A stretch of 58,540 bases of DNA from Sporisorium sorghi (Eukaryota; Basidiomycota; Ustilaginomycetes; Ustilaginales; Ustilaginaceae): positions 1 through 58,540 of the forward strand of contig JALCCG010000131.1 of NCBI GenBank assembly GCA_023212695.1, read 5' to 3'. The translations under genes were made by a program, and so were the position numbers. The notes below the pieces were generated by a model, which was not told the origin of the DNA, made no database searches, and worked only from the letters and a program-made list of their open reading frames with translations. This document shows, in pieces, positions 10,111 to 20,763 of the stretch (positions are counted from its first letter, which is position 1; each line of letters starts with the position of its first letter).

Positions 10111-11078
10111 CAAAAGGGAGAGTGTGCGAAAAGCGAGAAACGGAGGCGGGGGAAGCCAGTCTCGGGACACAGAGAGAAAGAGAGCGACGTGGGGTGAAAA
10201 TGTCGCCAGGTCTCATGTCTGACTGTCTGTCTGACGCTGGCTTTCCGCCAACACCGCGCGCGCTCACCTCGATGGAAGGGCATCTCTTGCAAAACTCAAC
10301 TCCTCATCAAACGATCAAACTGCGTTAGGCTTCCCGTATGGTACCGCGCAACCGACCTCGGCTCCTCCGTGATCAACAGGGTTTTTATAGACAAAAAAAA
10401 AAAAAAAAAAAAGAGGGCCCACTCTGAGAGTTTGGGGCGGAGGAGGAAATTTGAAGTGCGTATCGTGAGTGCACACTCTGCGTGCTGAATCGCTGGCTGG
10501 CTGGCCTGGCCATGCAAGAAAACGATTCGAGACACCCGCGCACACACAAAAACAGAGCGCAAATTGCAGTCGGCGGCGTTTGCGAATTCGAAAGAGAACA
10601 GTGAAAATTGGGCTAGAGTTCCTGGACCGAATTGGCGCGTAAATCGGAACCAGATTGCTGTTTGAATGCCCCCGATAAGCGATTCGCAGGTGTTACTTTT
10701 GCGACCTGCGTGTGGCGCCGCCTCTCAAAGGCAGAGGGAGAGCGCAAAAAAAAAAAAAAGTGTTACTTTTCGCTTGCGAGCTCAGATCCTTCTGAGAAGA
10801 ACAAGTTTTTTGGGACACGGCATGCATGCGTGTGCGTGTGTTCTTGCGTGTATCGCTAGCGACCCTTTCAACTGTGCCTTGCTCTTGCTTCTCTTGCTTC
10901 TCAAGCGGACCGTGTTCCATTGCGCCGCTGGAAGACTCGGTCACGAGGAACCGGAAGATCTGCCTCCATCCCATTCGAACAAGCTCAAGCTGCGGCGACA
11001 CCGGTCACAAGCTTGACTCTCGACGATCACGACGACAGCATCAGCAACGTCAAACCAATCGTTGAATCCATCGTCACC

Positions 11079-13424
11079 ATGTCTGACTCGATCTATGCTC
11101 CACACAATCAGGCCAAGCTGCAAGCAGCGCGAGCCACCGATGCCACTACCACTGCCGCTGCCACTACACCGGCGAGCCCCACTCCAAAATCCGATTCTAC
11201 TCCGCAGCAACCCAAGCAGGACAAACGGCAAACCAACGAGGATGGATCCCAACGCGCCAACCCTCACCTCACGCGTCCTCTCCTCTACATCAGCGGCGTC
11301 GATGCTACCATGGCAGACAAGGAGCTGGCCGGTCTTGTCTTTAGTCATGTGCTCCCCGTCCGTCTCAAGATCGACCGCACCGTAGCCGAGGGACAGACCG
11401 CGAGCGGCACCGTCGAGTTCCAAGCGCTTGACAAGGCCGAAAAGGCATATGCTACCGTTCGCCCTCCGATCCAGCTGCGTATCCAGCAAGACGCCTCTAC
11501 AAAAGAGCCAGCCGCTTCGGCCAAGCCACGTCTCGTCAAGCAGCTGCCTCCCGGCACCGACGACGCCTGCCTCTACGACCTCTTCCGTCCCTTTGGCCCG
11601 CTTCGACGAGCCCAGTGCTTGCTCACCAACCCAGCCGGCATTCACACTGGCTTCAAGGGCATGGCCGTGCTCGAATACTACTCGGAAGACGATGCCCAGC
11701 GCGCCGAGTCCGAGATGCACTGCAGGGAGATCGGCGGCAAGTCCATTTCCGTCGCAATCGACATGGCTACTCGCAAAGTCAGCGCTAGTGCTGCACCATT
11801 CGTGCCAGCCGCAAGCAGCAGCGGCAGCATGAGCCCGTCAGCTCCCCTCTTTGCCCCTTCTGCACCCACCTCTCGTTCCGTCTCGGCGGGCTCGTCCGCC
11901 TCCATCTATGCCACCACCTCCTCTCCCTCCGCCGAACCGCGCAGCTCTTCTCAGAAGGGCGCACGCGGTCAGCTGCAGTACTCGAGCCAGGCTTCCACCT
12001 ACGTCGACCCGTGCAATCTCTTCATCAAGAACCTCGACGCCGACATCGAATCCAAGGACCTCTTTGACACCTTCAAGGCGTTCGGGCACATTGTCTCCGC
12101 CCGTGTCATGCGCGACAACGACGGCAAGAGCCGCGAATTCGGCTTTGTCAGCTTCAAGAATGCTCAAGATGCAACACAGGCCCTGCAAGCTATGGACAGC
12201 GCCAAGCTCGGAAGCAAAAAGATCACTGTGCGTCTGCATGAGCCCAAGACGATGCGTCAAGAAAAGCTCGCAGCGCGCTTCAACGCTGCCAATGCCGAGA
12301 GCGCCGACGCGGCTTCGGCTGGTTCTTCTGCCGACGGAAATGGTGCCAGCGAGACGACCCGCAAGGCTGACAAGCGACAGAGCAGGAGCTACTTCAAAGC
12401 AGGCGTGCCTGCCGACGCCAACGGCCTCGCCGACGAAGAGCAGCTGCGCTCGCTCAGCAGTGTGGTGCGAAACGAGCTGCTCTCCGGTGAGTTTACACGC
12501 AGGGTGCAGCAGGTGCCCTCCATCGACGAGGCGCATGTCGACGACGTTGTCGGCGAGCTGCTCAAGCTCAAGCTCAGCGACGCGGTCGAGGCGCTCAACA
12601 ACCCCATCTCTCTGATTCAACGGGTCAACGAGGCTCGAGCGCAGCTTTCATCAGCGGCTGCTCCAGCCTCGTCGACGCTGGGCGGCGCGCAGAATCCCGC
12701 CATGCTCGGTGTTCAGGCGCAACGCAGTGTCTCGAGCACGTCTTCCAACGGTGAAGGAGGCGCATCGGCCAAGGAGAGGGAGAGGCTGCTCAGGGCGGTT
12801 CGCTCTGTTGCTGAGGCAGACGCCCCTGTTGAGGACATTACCGATATGCTCGCGAGCCTGCCCAAGAAGGACCGGGCGCTGGCGCTGTTCAACCCGGAGT
12901 TTCTTAGACACAAGGTGGACGAGGCTAAAGATATTCTTGACATTACCGACGATAGCGGCGAGGATCTGTTGCCTGCGAACGGTTCAGCAGCAGCACCCGC
13001 ATCCGCATCGACGTCCACCCCGACCGTCCTGAAAGACTCGAGCAACAGCCAGGACTCGACACCGCCAGCGCAAGTGCACACGCTGTCCACCCTCGCCGCC
13101 CTCGCCGCGGTCGAGATCATCCGCCTAGCCAACTCGCCCTCCAGCTCCGGCCTGCCCCTCGCCAAACCAGACCCGGCAACCGTCAGCTCGACCGACGCGT
13201 TCATCGACTCGCTCCAGGGCAAGGCCGCGCACGACCAAAAACAAAAACTCGGCGATCAGCTGTTCAAGAAGATACGCAGCTTCGGCGTCAAGGGTGCGCC
13301 CAAGCTGACGATTCATCTGCTGGACTCAGAGGATCTGAGGGCGCTGGCGCATCTGATGAACTCGTACGAGGACGTGTTGCGCGAGAAGGTGCAGCAGAAG
13401 GTGGCTGCGGGAATGAACAAGTGA
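11079..13424 (+). CDS. rrm4: RNA-binding protein Rrm4, endosomal mRNA transporter
   Basis: Intronless, 781 residues, ATG at 11079 in good context (CACC before it). Order of parts: disordered N-terminus; RRM1 about 67-129; RRM2 about 150-227; RRM3 about 311-388 with the canonical NLFIKNL and REFGFVSF motifs; then three MLLE-type helical domains at about 453-520, 565-625 and 712-777. The start (MSDSIYAPHN) and the whole architecture match U. maydis Rrm4 as I know it. There it binds mRNAs and rides on early endosomes along microtubules during hyphal growth, docked through its C-terminal MLLE to the PAM2-like motifs of Upa1. It is not Pab1, which has four RRMs and one MLLE. Confidence 0.95.
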   Translation: MSDSIYAPHNQAKLQAARATDATTTAAATTPASPTPKSDSTPQQPKQDKRQTNEDGSQRANPHLTRPLLYISGVDATMADKELAGLVFSHVLPVRLKIDRTVAEGQTASGTVEFQALDKAEKAYATVRPPIQLRIQQDASTKEPAASAKPRLVKQLPPGTDDACLYDLFRPFGPLRRAQCLLTNPAGIHTGFKGMAVLEYYSEDDAQRAESEMHCREIGGKSISVAIDMATRKVSASAAPFVPAASSSGSMSPSAPLFAPSAPTSRSVSAGSSASIYATTSSPSAEPRSSSQKGARGQLQYSSQASTYVDPCNLFIKNLDADIESKDLFDTFKAFGHIVSARVMRDNDGKSREFGFVSFKNAQDATQALQAMDSAKLGSKKITVRLHEPKTMRQEKLAARFNAANAESADAASAGSSADGNGASETTRKADKRQSRSYFKAGVPADANGLADEEQLRSLSSVVRNELLSGEFTRRVQQVPSIDEAHVDDVVGELLKLKLSDAVEALNNPISLIQRVNEARAQLSSAAAPASSTLGGAQNPAMLGVQAQRSVSSTSSNGEGGASAKERERLLRAVRSVAEADAPVEDITDMLASLPKKDRALALFNPEFLRHKVDEAKDILDITDDSGEDLLPANGSAAAPASASTSTPTVLKDSSNSQDSTPPAQVHTLSTLAALAAVEIIRLANSPSSSGLPLAKPDPATVSSTDAFIDSLQGKAAHDQKQKLGDQLFKKIRSFGVKGAPKLTIHLLDSEDLRALAHLMNSYEDVLREKVQQKVAAGMNK

Positions 13425-13929
13425 AGCTGCCCCGGGCTGAGCCACGTTGGAATGAGGTTGAGCTGTGCGAGGAGGGGCCGAGCTAATGTGGTTTCGGAAT
13501 GACGCTGTGTGCGAACACTCTCTTTCGAACGTTGTTGAAATATGCACATGTTTCTGTCCGCGATTCAGTGTCATTGTGTGTGCATGCAGTGTTCAGAGCA
13601 CCTTCACGAGATGGTGAGACGGAGAGGGGAAGATGGGGGCCACTGGCAGCGGAAAGCGCGGCTATGCAAATGAGAGAGACACGTGCAGCGTCGGCGGAAG
13701 GGTAGGCTCCGTCGAGGATGACCAAGGCGCGAATGTCGTGATTCGCCGCGCGATGGCCGGCAATTTACGATTTTGTCGACAGCTCCCCGCCCTGTGGACT
13801 TTGATTTGGTCAGCCGAGCTCGCGATTGGTTCTCCACCGAGCACCTTGTACGCCGTCTAGACGGAGACTTCGTTCCCCCCCCCCACCACCACCATCACCG
13901 GCTCGTCATTTGCACCATACACCCTCTCC
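13425..13929. other. Intergenic region between rrm4 and the cytochrome b561 gene
   Basis: Tandem spacing of about 500 bp. It ends in a C-rich/CAC stretch (about 13875-13900) just before the next start. No other feature is seen. Confidence 0.65.
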
Positions 13930-14742
13930 ATGGAGCTCCCCAGAGAAACTGCCAAGACGGTCTTACTTCCAAACACAACCATGTCAGCAAGGTCGACCGT
14001 CCAGCCGGAAGAATCGACGCAGCCTTTGCTCCCCTCACCCACATCGCATCACTCCACCGCCCCCGTGACGCCGGTCGACATGGTGCGCACTGAAAACCTC
14101 TCGCGCGCGGCACTCTTCGTCCAAGCCCCTGCTTTGCTCTTCGTCGTTGTAGTCTGGAGCATTGTCCTCACTTCGATGCCGCTCACATCTTTACCTCTGT
14201 TCGGCTACCATCCCTTGCTGCAGTCGCTCGGGATCCTGCTGCTGCTGCAAGCGATCGTTGTGCTGCAGCGCACTTCGCTCTCCAACCAGGCGGCGAAGCA
14301 GTCGGCGTTCCGCGCGCACCAGTGGGTGAACCTGCTGCTGGTGCTGCCGCTCTTCACCGCGGGCGCGAGCATCATGTGGTACCTCCACGACCAGCCCGCC
14401 TCGGGGCACTTTATTTCGTACCACGGCATCCTGGGCACCGCGGTGGTCGTGGCGGCGTGGGCACAGGCCGCACTGGGCGCAGCGAGCGTCTGGTGCAAGG
14501 GAAGGCTCGTGGGTGGAGAGAACAGGGGCAAGGCGCTGTGGAAGTGGCACAGGCTGTCGGGGTACGTGCTGGTGGCGCTGTTTTTGGGGACGGCGGTGTT
14601 GGGGGTCGTGGAGACCACGTGGGCCAGGCAGAAGTCGGGTAGCGTGCAGAAGACGGCGGTGGTGCTGGCGTTGGCAGCGGCGGCAGCGGCGGCAGCGGCG
14701 TTGGGCGTGAGGGTGCAGAGGGGCAAGTTGCCCAAGTTGTAG
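13930..14742 (+). CDS. Cytochrome b561 family membrane protein
   Basis: 270 residues from the first ATG. The ATG at 13981 (residue 18) has a better context (A at -3) and may be the real start. About five or six membrane helices lie between residues 58 and 260. Four histidines sit where cytochrome b561 proteins bind two hemes: H94 (GYHPLLQ), H130 (AHQWVN), H165 (SYHGILG) and H207 (KWHRLSG), pairing H94/H165 and H130/H207. Family role: transmembrane electron transfer, often from ascorbate or a similar donor, to reduce ferric iron or a radical. The last helix is almost pure Ala/Val. No DOMON domain is attached, so this is a CYB561D-like stand-alone form. It converges on the next gene with only 172 bp between stops. 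Confidence 0.88.
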   Translation: MELPRETAKTVLLPNTTMSARSTVQPEESTQPLLPSPTSHHSTAPVTPVDMVRTENLSRAALFVQAPALLFVVVVWSIVLTSMPLTSLPLFGYHPLLQSLGILLLLQAIVVLQRTSLSNQAAKQSAFRAHQWVNLLLVLPLFTAGASIMWYLHDQPASGHFISYHGILGTAVVVAAWAQAALGAASVWCKGRLVGGENRGKALWKWHRLSGYVLVALFLGTAVLGVVETTWARQKSGSVQKTAVVLALAAAAAAAAALGVRVQRGKLPKL

Positions 14743-14914
14743 CCAAGCGTGCTCATCAGCTCAGGAATCAGACCTGCGTTTGCGTTCGATCGTTTGCGTG
14801 CCTGTGGATCGAGTCAAAGAGAATGGGTTCAAGTGGCAGTGCGGGTAGAAACATGGGGTATTCAACACAAGTCGAACGAGATTCTCCGATCTACGCGCAG
14901 GTCGACCTCCTCGT

Positions 14915-15754
14915 TCATCGCATCTTGGGACGCCGTCGCATCACTGCTTCTTCCCCCCACAGATGAGCCAGATCGAACAGCGGGATGTTGAACGGGAAGT
15001 CCGTCGCCGCCAGACACAGGTGCAGCAGAATGTAAAACCCGCCCAAGCACGCCGTGAACCCGCAAGCGCCTGCACCAATAACCAGGTTCCCACCCGTCGC
15101 CACCGCGCCCTCTCCGAACTTCAAATACGCCGCTCCGAGCAGCGAAAACGTCAGTGCGACGAACAGCAGGATCCACACCAGCACCACGTTGGTCCTAAAC
15201 GCCGCAAACGTCAAAAAGTACGTATACACCGCCCAGAAGACCAGGTAGTATCCGAACGGCACATAGTACGTCGCTGGACTCCCGCCTTGCGCCTTGAGCA
15301 GCGACGCCTGCACCTCGAACTGCGGGTCCAGAAACCCGGCCAGGCTCAGCCAGAACGTCCCGAACGACGCAAACACTAGGAAGGGAAACGTCGAGCCTAC
15401 GATCCACTCGAGCAGCCCGGCGAGGATCATCGCCATGCCACCCATGAAGTAGAATGCGCCGATGAGTGCAAGCAGCGAGTTGGACGACGCTCCGCGCCAG
15501 CCCATCAGGCAGCACGACGTCGGCATGAGCGTCAAAAGGAACGAGACGATCCCAAACGAGGTCGGATTGCCAAAGGTCTTGACGAGGTTGAGTTGGCCGC
15601 GCGATTTGATGCTCGGCTGGAGGTAGAGCTCTTCGAACTGCTGGGGCGTGAGGGTGACCGAGATCTGCCGGCCGAGGTCGTGCACGGCGGTAGGTTCGGC
15701 CGGGTGGTAGGTGGCGTGCTCGGCCGAGGCCGCTTCGGATTCTTTGGTGGCCAT
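14915..15754 (-). CDS. GPR1/FUN34/YaaH (AceTr) family acetate transporter
   Basis: 279 residues from the ATG at 15754, which has GCC before it and G after. The frame continues upstream without an ATG. Six hydrophobic segments between residues about 65 and 255 fit the six-helix AceTr channel fold. The family signature at the first helix is NPTSFG (63-68) instead of the usual NPAPLG. A 60-residue soluble N-terminus precedes it and a basic C-terminus (MRRRPKMR) follows. Characterised relatives (yeast Ato1-3, Yarrowia Gpr1, bacterial SatP) move acetate or succinate, or influence acetate or ammonia handling, at the plasma membrane. Substrate here is inferred from family only. Confidence 0.87.
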   Translation of the reverse strand: MATKESEAASAEHATYHPAEPTAVHDLGRQISVTLTPQQFEELYLQPSIKSRGQLNLVKTFGNPTSFGIVSFLLTLMPTSCCLMGWRGASSNSLLALIGAFYFMGGMAMILAGLLEWIVGSTFPFLVFASFGTFWLSLAGFLDPQFEVQASLLKAQGGSPATYYVPFGYYLVFWAVYTYFLTFAAFRTNVVLVWILLFVALTFSLLGAAYLKFGEGAVATGGNLVIGAGACGFTACLGGFYILLHLCLAATDFPFNIPLFDLAHLWGEEAVMRRRPKMR

Positions 15755-17283
15755 GGCGACGATGAGTGTGTGAAGAGGGTGTGATGGGTATAGAGCGAGA
15801 GGTAGACGGTAGAATCGATGCCACCCAAGACTGGAGGGCGATGGTGGCAGAGAGTAAGCACGGTCAACCTGCTGTTCGAGGCATCTTATATGCTTTCGTC
15901 GTGCACCAAACAAGGCTCAGCCGACCGAAGAGACAACCCGGCACACAAGCTGTAAGTGGGCGGCGCGGGTGTGTTGGCGTGAGCTAGGGGCTCAACCTTG
16001 CTCATTCTGGTGTGTGGGACGTTCTGGCTCAGCCTCGCTGGGCTTCAGTGGCAGCAGACGCTTTGGGAGCGGCAGGTAGCGTGACCTGGAGAAGGTAAGA
16101 CCCAGGAATCTCAGACTAGAACGGTCGGAGTCATATGCCTCTTGCAGAAGCGCCCATTGTTCATGCCAACCGCTTGATGCGCGCGCACGACGGCTTGGCA
16201 TCGCACAGGCCTTGACTCACCAAAGTCGACGCTCCCCTCTGTGTTTGACATTGCCACCAAAGGCTCGGCAGGGTTGCATGGCTGCGGAAACGTCAACTTC
16301 GCGCAAGAACAACGACAGCGCCGTTGCAGATCTGCAAGCTAAGTAGGCTTTCTAGATTGTTACGGGAACAAGGCAAGCCCAGCTGCACGTCTCGATGTGC
16401 TGTACGAACGAGGCATGGTCAGATGCCTCACACGCCCCCAGCGTAGCGCTACTGGAAAGCCAACCCCCACAAAAAGCGCGCAGCGGCAGCTGCATCAAAT
16501 GCGGGCAAGAGATGCCCAAAAAGCTCAATTTTTGCTGCTCGAGGTCAGCTGAACATCATCATGCCCCCTGTTGCCTTGTCCTCGTTGTCGCACTCAACCG
16601 AAAAGACAACAAAGAACTTCGTTGCCGAGAGCAACACCTTGTGAAGAAGCGATCCGAGAGAGAGCGTTGCTGCCGAGGGGGAGGCGCTCGAGTGCCGCAC
16701 GCACATGCGCGCGGAGGCAGCTAGGCTGCACCGAGGTTCTCTCTCATCTCCCGAGTCTTTGCCTGCGACAGCTGATGTCAACCTAATTTTGAGCCAAGAC
16801 AGTGGTTGGCTGCACGGCAACAACCCCGTCCTGCAGCAAGCTTCTTCCTCTCGCCTACACCGAACGGCCTGGTTACAGATCCCTCATCCCTCAAGCGTCT
16901 TGCTGTCTTTGCAGGATCTAAGTGCCGGCGGTGGCAGACCACTGCTTGCCATTGTGCCTTTGTCTGTCGAAAGCGCAAAGACGAGAGAGGTTTACGGTTT
17001 GAGTACATTGTCGCGGAGCCTGACAGGGCCGTTTCTGCTGCGTGATGTCGTTTTACGCGTTGCTTGCGGCAGGCTGCCGAGCAGCAAAAGCGGCATTCTG
17101 CCACACTTCCATCAGAGCCTCGCGCACAAACGAGCGGGTGTGCCATAGCGAACTGTCTCTCTGGCTTGCAAGTGCACACCCCTCTGACGCTCATGGCACG
17201 CTCCGACCGCTCGACTGTCCTGACCCTCCCTGCGTCGTTCAAGGGTCCATACAGGGACGGCGGGCTACGGCGGCGTCTGACGC

Positions 17284-17294
17284 AAAAAAAAAAA

Positions 17295-17338
<44 letters not shown>
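17284..17338. repeat. A tract of about 55 bases
   Basis: A11, one C, then A43. It lies just downstream (minus-strand sense) of the possible decayed gene. Confidence 0.85.
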
Positions 17339-17339
<1 letters not shown>

Positions 17340-17395
17340 AACGGTGTGCGAGACTCGTCGATGTTCGTCGTGCCCGACCAGCACATCGTTCCAAG

Positions 17396-18102
17396 TCACG
17401 CCAAGTCCGTTGCGGAACTTGTGGATGCGAGGGTTGATGCCGTGAGAGTGACCTTGCCGTTCGACTCGTACGAAGAGACATTGTAGAGAATGGCGAGAGA
17501 CCCAGCGGGGTGCGGGTAGAAGTTGGAGTTGTTCTTGATCAACAAGCCCTGCATCCAGCGCCAGACCCTCTCGATTCCGACTCCTTTGCGACATTCAGAG
17601 AAGCTCAAGGGTCATCGCGCCTGGCCTACACAAATCTACAGCGCTGGAGAAGAGATCTGCTTGGATCCGGTGCTTCTGACCCACCCTGTCGAAGTCGACA
17701 ACGTCTTTCCAGGCGCTCTTGAACACTGCGGCTCGCTCGTCCGGATGCTCGAAAGGTGCGTGGCCACCATCGGCACGTCTGTCCATCAGACCACTGTGTA
17801 GCTTGTGCGGAACCGAAAGGGCAACAAGCAGCAGCTGTATCGAGACGGCCCAGTTGACGCCGACGCAATCGTCCTCGGCACTGCCAATCCAGTCATCAAT
17901 GCAACCAGTGCACGAACGGCTTGATTGCAATGTCGACACGCACAACGCTCATTGCTCTACGTCCGGCTCCAAGACGTTGCCATGTACGGCTCTCTGCCAA
18001 GTCAACAGGCCTGACAAGTCGCGTCATGAATGTAGCACAAGCGTACGAGTCGAAGACTTGCAGCAGCTCGAAACGATCGAGCTGCTGGGGTCCAGCGAGC
18101 AC
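17396..18102 (-). pseudogene. Possible decayed protein-coding gene, family unknown
   Basis: Three adjacent minus-strand open fragments in different frames follow one another: 18102-17896, 17945-17595 and 17608-17396. The middle one reads like ordinary protein (VFKSAWKDVVDFDR), and the last one ends with an Asn/Ser/Thr-rich tail (NSNFYPHPAGSLAILYNVSS) suggestive of a secreted protein. No clear GT...AG introns join them. This could be a frameshifted relic, an intron-rich gene I cannot resolve, or chance. I do not recognise the family. Confidence 0.25.
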
Positions 18103-18303
18103 TCAGTGTGTCCAGCGCCAGGCTGCTTCTATAGTTGTGTAGAGACGGTCTCCTCGCCGATGTTGAGCCTTGCGGAACCTTTTTGTGGCCCGAGTATCTG
18201 GGTCAGCAGCAACGGCTCCTCACACTGCCCTAATTCGCACATGACTCTGACGCTGAGCACTCGAGTCGTTAGTCATTATCAACGCCCCACCGCAGCGGCG
18301 GCT

Positions 18304-20763
18304 CTAGTACAACCCCTGCACCTCAGCAACGACCTCCCTGATCCTCTGCTCGCCACCGAGCCTCGACGCCTTCACGCTCTCCAACGCCATCCTCGCCGTC
18401 TGCAGCGCGTTCCTGCCCAGCCCCGCGCCCGCGCACACCAGGTTACCCAACGCCACCACGACCCTGTACATCGCCTCGCTCTCCTCGCGCTCCTTTTCCA
18501 GCACCTCGTTCACCAACCCCAACGCAATGCCTGCCGCGGCGCCCCTGCCCGCGCCACTCACCATGTGCGCACTCGCGTTGTACACCACGGTAGCGAAGGC
18601 GATGCGGCCGTTCTTGCCCAGCGACGCATAGTGCGTGTCGCTCAAGCTGCCCAGCAGGTTGACGGCGTTGACGTCGAGGTCGGGGAGCGCACGCGCGTCC
18701 GACCACAGGTTCGCGATCGTTCGCAAGGCTAGCAGCGCGTTGACATCCCGCACCTTCGCCTCCGCCGACCCAGCAGCAGGCCAGTCCAAAGCCCAGGAGG
18801 AGGCTTCGAACACCTCGCGCGCAATCTCGAGCGGCGCGCTGGTCGTGCCAGCTGCAGCTGCACACCGGATCACGTCCAGCGCCGGAAGGCGCGATCCCGC
18901 ACTCCACGTCGAAATGGCTTTACGGAGCGGGTCGATGTTCAGCCCGCCCGACGAGGTGCCGGCCTCGAGCTGGGCGATGAGTTGGTTGACCTGGTCGAGT
19001 TCCGACGGCGACAGGGGGGTGGATTCCTGCTGGTTGACCTGGACGAGCTTGTTCTTGATCGCGGCGAAGTTGGCCGTCCTGAATGCCAAGAATGTGCGCT
19101 GCGGGATGATGCGGCTCGCTGGCGCTGCAGCAGACGAGGCAGGCGGGGCGGCAGAGCTGGTGTAAGGATCCACGTTGCGCGCGCCCGTGTAGATGCTGCT
19201 ATCGCCTGCACTTGGTGCGCTCGTCTGCGGCGTAGCAGCAGCAGCTCCACTCGAAGATGCACCGGAAGGCTGATACCTACTAGCGCCCGTGTACGGATCC
19301 GCATACTGCGGCGCACCCAGACTCATCCCCGACGTGTTCTTGTCGATAAACTGCACCACCTGATCCACATACTGCTGCGGCAGATCGTTCTTCTCCAAAA
19401 ACCGCTGCGCCGCCGCATACGGGTTCTCGCTCAGATTGAACGGCAGCTTGAGCGGCGGCACACCATCTGCAATATCCACATCGAACACGTAGTCGTACTC
19501 TCTACCCTCGTACAGCTTCTTCTGACCCGCACCTACCCCGCCGACGACTTCGCCGATCTTGACCCACTGCTGCGACGCCGCACTCCACTGGTGCGCCTCG
19601 ACGACGTCGCCGTTCTTGACCATCTTGGTCTGCCCCTCCTTGCTGCCTGGCTGCGCGAGCGCTTCGGGGCCGGGGAGGTCGTCCTTCTTGATATCACCTA
19701 CCTGCGTCTGGTTGAGCGTCTGTGTCGAAATCGCATGCTCGTACGCCTTGAGCGTCTCTGCATCCGCCACCAGCGAGGTGTCCCGCGTAAACACGCGCGC
19801 GGCAGCATCCGACGCACCGGCGACAATGTCGCCGTTCGACAAGACAGATACGCACCACACCGAGATGGCGGGCAGCGTGAGCGTCTGCACCAGCGCGCCG
19901 TCGCGCCAGACGCGGACACTGCGGTCTTCTCCCGAGCTGACGAGCTCGCCTTTGCCGCCCGGAATGGTGGCCAAGCTGTACACGAAGCTCGTGTGGCCCG
20001 AGAGTGTTTGGACGGGCTGGATGGGTGCGCTGCCTGCCGCTGAGGATGCGCCGTGCAACGAGTACAGGTTGATGTTGCCGTCGTTGCCGCAGCTGGCGAA
20101 CGACTCGCCGCCCTCGAGCAGCGTCAGGCCGCGCACGGCGTCCGTGTGACCGCCAAATACGGCGAGCGGCTTGGACGGGTTCGAGATGGACCACAGCCGG
20201 ATCGTCTTTTCGGCAGACGCGGTCAACACTCTGTCCTGGTCGACAGCAAGAACCGCCCAGACCGACTGCTCGTGGCCCTTGAGCGTGGCGACGCACTCCC
20301 AATTCCTCCAAATCTTGGCAGTCTTGTCCCAGCTGCCACTGACGAGGTACTGGCCGTGCGGACCCACGTCGAGAGCACACACGTTGTCCGTGTGCCCTAT
20401 CAACGTGCGCGTCGGCTGCGGCTCGCTGGTCTTGGGGTCGAGCTGCACACTGATGGAGCCTTGGGCGGCGAGAAGCTGGTATGCATAGATGATCTTGTCC
20501 TGACCCGCGGTGATGGCGTAAGGCGCGTCGGATCGGAGCAGGGTGCAGGCGTTGACAAAGCCTTCGTGGTTGCCGAGCTCTAGCGCAGAGGTGAACTGGT
20601 TGCCGTTGGTGCGGCTCCAAATGATGGCTCGTCGATCGCGGGAGCCGGTGAGCACGATATCGCCTCGACAGTCTTTGCTGATCTCGGCGCTACTGGCAGC
20701 TACGCAGCGAACATCGGCTCCGTGCTGCTCCAAGGTAGCAGACAGCTTGTACGTCGCCGCCAT
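18304..20763 (-). CDS. DOA1: Doa1/Ufd3/PLAA ubiquitin-binding WD40-PFU-PUL protein
   Basis: 819 residues from the ATG at 20763 (G at -3 and +4). Seven-bladed WD40 propeller over residues about 8-330, with repeated GH...WD-type blades such as GSWDKTAKIW and SGEDRSVRVW. PFU domain about 355-475 (VKNGDVVEAHQW through FLEKNDLPQQYVDQVVQFI), which binds ubiquitin. A Ser/Ala-rich linker contains repeated DPYTGA/S segments. PUL armadillo-like domain about 550-815 binds the Cdc48/p97 C-terminus. Family role: ubiquitin-chain recognition with Cdc48 in proteasomal degradation, ribophagy, and endosomal or mitochondrial quality control. Length and domain order are complete. Confidence 0.94.
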   Translation of the reverse strand: MAATYKLSATLEQHGADVRCVAASSAEISKDCRGDIVLTGSRDRRAIIWSRTNGNQFTSALELGNHEGFVNACTLLRSDAPYAITAGQDKIIYAYQLLAAQGSISVQLDPKTSEPQPTRTLIGHTDNVCALDVGPHGQYLVSGSWDKTAKIWRNWECVATLKGHEQSVWAVLAVDQDRVLTASAEKTIRLWSISNPSKPLAVFGGHTDAVRGLTLLEGGESFASCGNDGNINLYSLHGASSAAGSAPIQPVQTLSGHTSFVYSLATIPGGKGELVSSGEDRSVRVWRDGALVQTLTLPAISVWCVSVLSNGDIVAGASDAAARVFTRDTSLVADAETLKAYEHAISTQTLNQTQVGDIKKDDLPGPEALAQPGSKEGQTKMVKNGDVVEAHQWSAASQQWVKIGEVVGGVGAGQKKLYEGREYDYVFDVDIADGVPPLKLPFNLSENPYAAAQRFLEKNDLPQQYVDQVVQFIDKNTSGMSLGAPQYADPYTGASRYQPSGASSSGAAAATPQTSAPSAGDSSIYTGARNVDPYTSSAAPPASSAAAPASRIIPQRTFLAFRTANFAAIKNKLVQVNQQESTPLSPSELDQVNQLIAQLEAGTSSGGLNIDPLRKAISTWSAGSRLPALDVIRCAAAAGTTSAPLEIAREVFEASSWALDWPAAGSAEAKVRDVNALLALRTIANLWSDARALPDLDVNAVNLLGSLSDTHYASLGKNGRIAFATVVYNASAHMVSGAGRGAAAGIALGLVNEVLEKEREESEAMYRVVVALGNLVCAGAGLGRNALQTARMALESVKASRLGGEQRIREVVAEVQGLY

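Larger units (their letters stand above)
8929..11078. other. Divergent intergenic region upstream of rrm4
   Basis: About 2.15 kb separate the minus-strand gene ending at 8928 from rrm4. It contains CT/GT-type repeats around 9650-9700, an A26 run (9824-9849), a GA run (10085-10110) and A runs at 10393-10412 and 10746-10759. No coding region is convincing. The frame leading into rrm4 is open back to 10920 but has no ATG. Confidence 0.7.
15755..18303. other. Gene-poor 2.5 kb region
   Basis: No intact gene. It contains a large A tract (17284-17338) and a stretch at 17396-18102 with coding-like fragments on the minus strand (listed separately). The remainder shows only short unrelated open frames. 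Confidence 0.6.

Noticed and set aside
10920..11078. N-terminal extension of Rrm4 upstream of 11079
   Set aside because: The frame is open, but its first codon would be TTG. The ATG at 11079 has a good context and matches the expected Rrm4 start.
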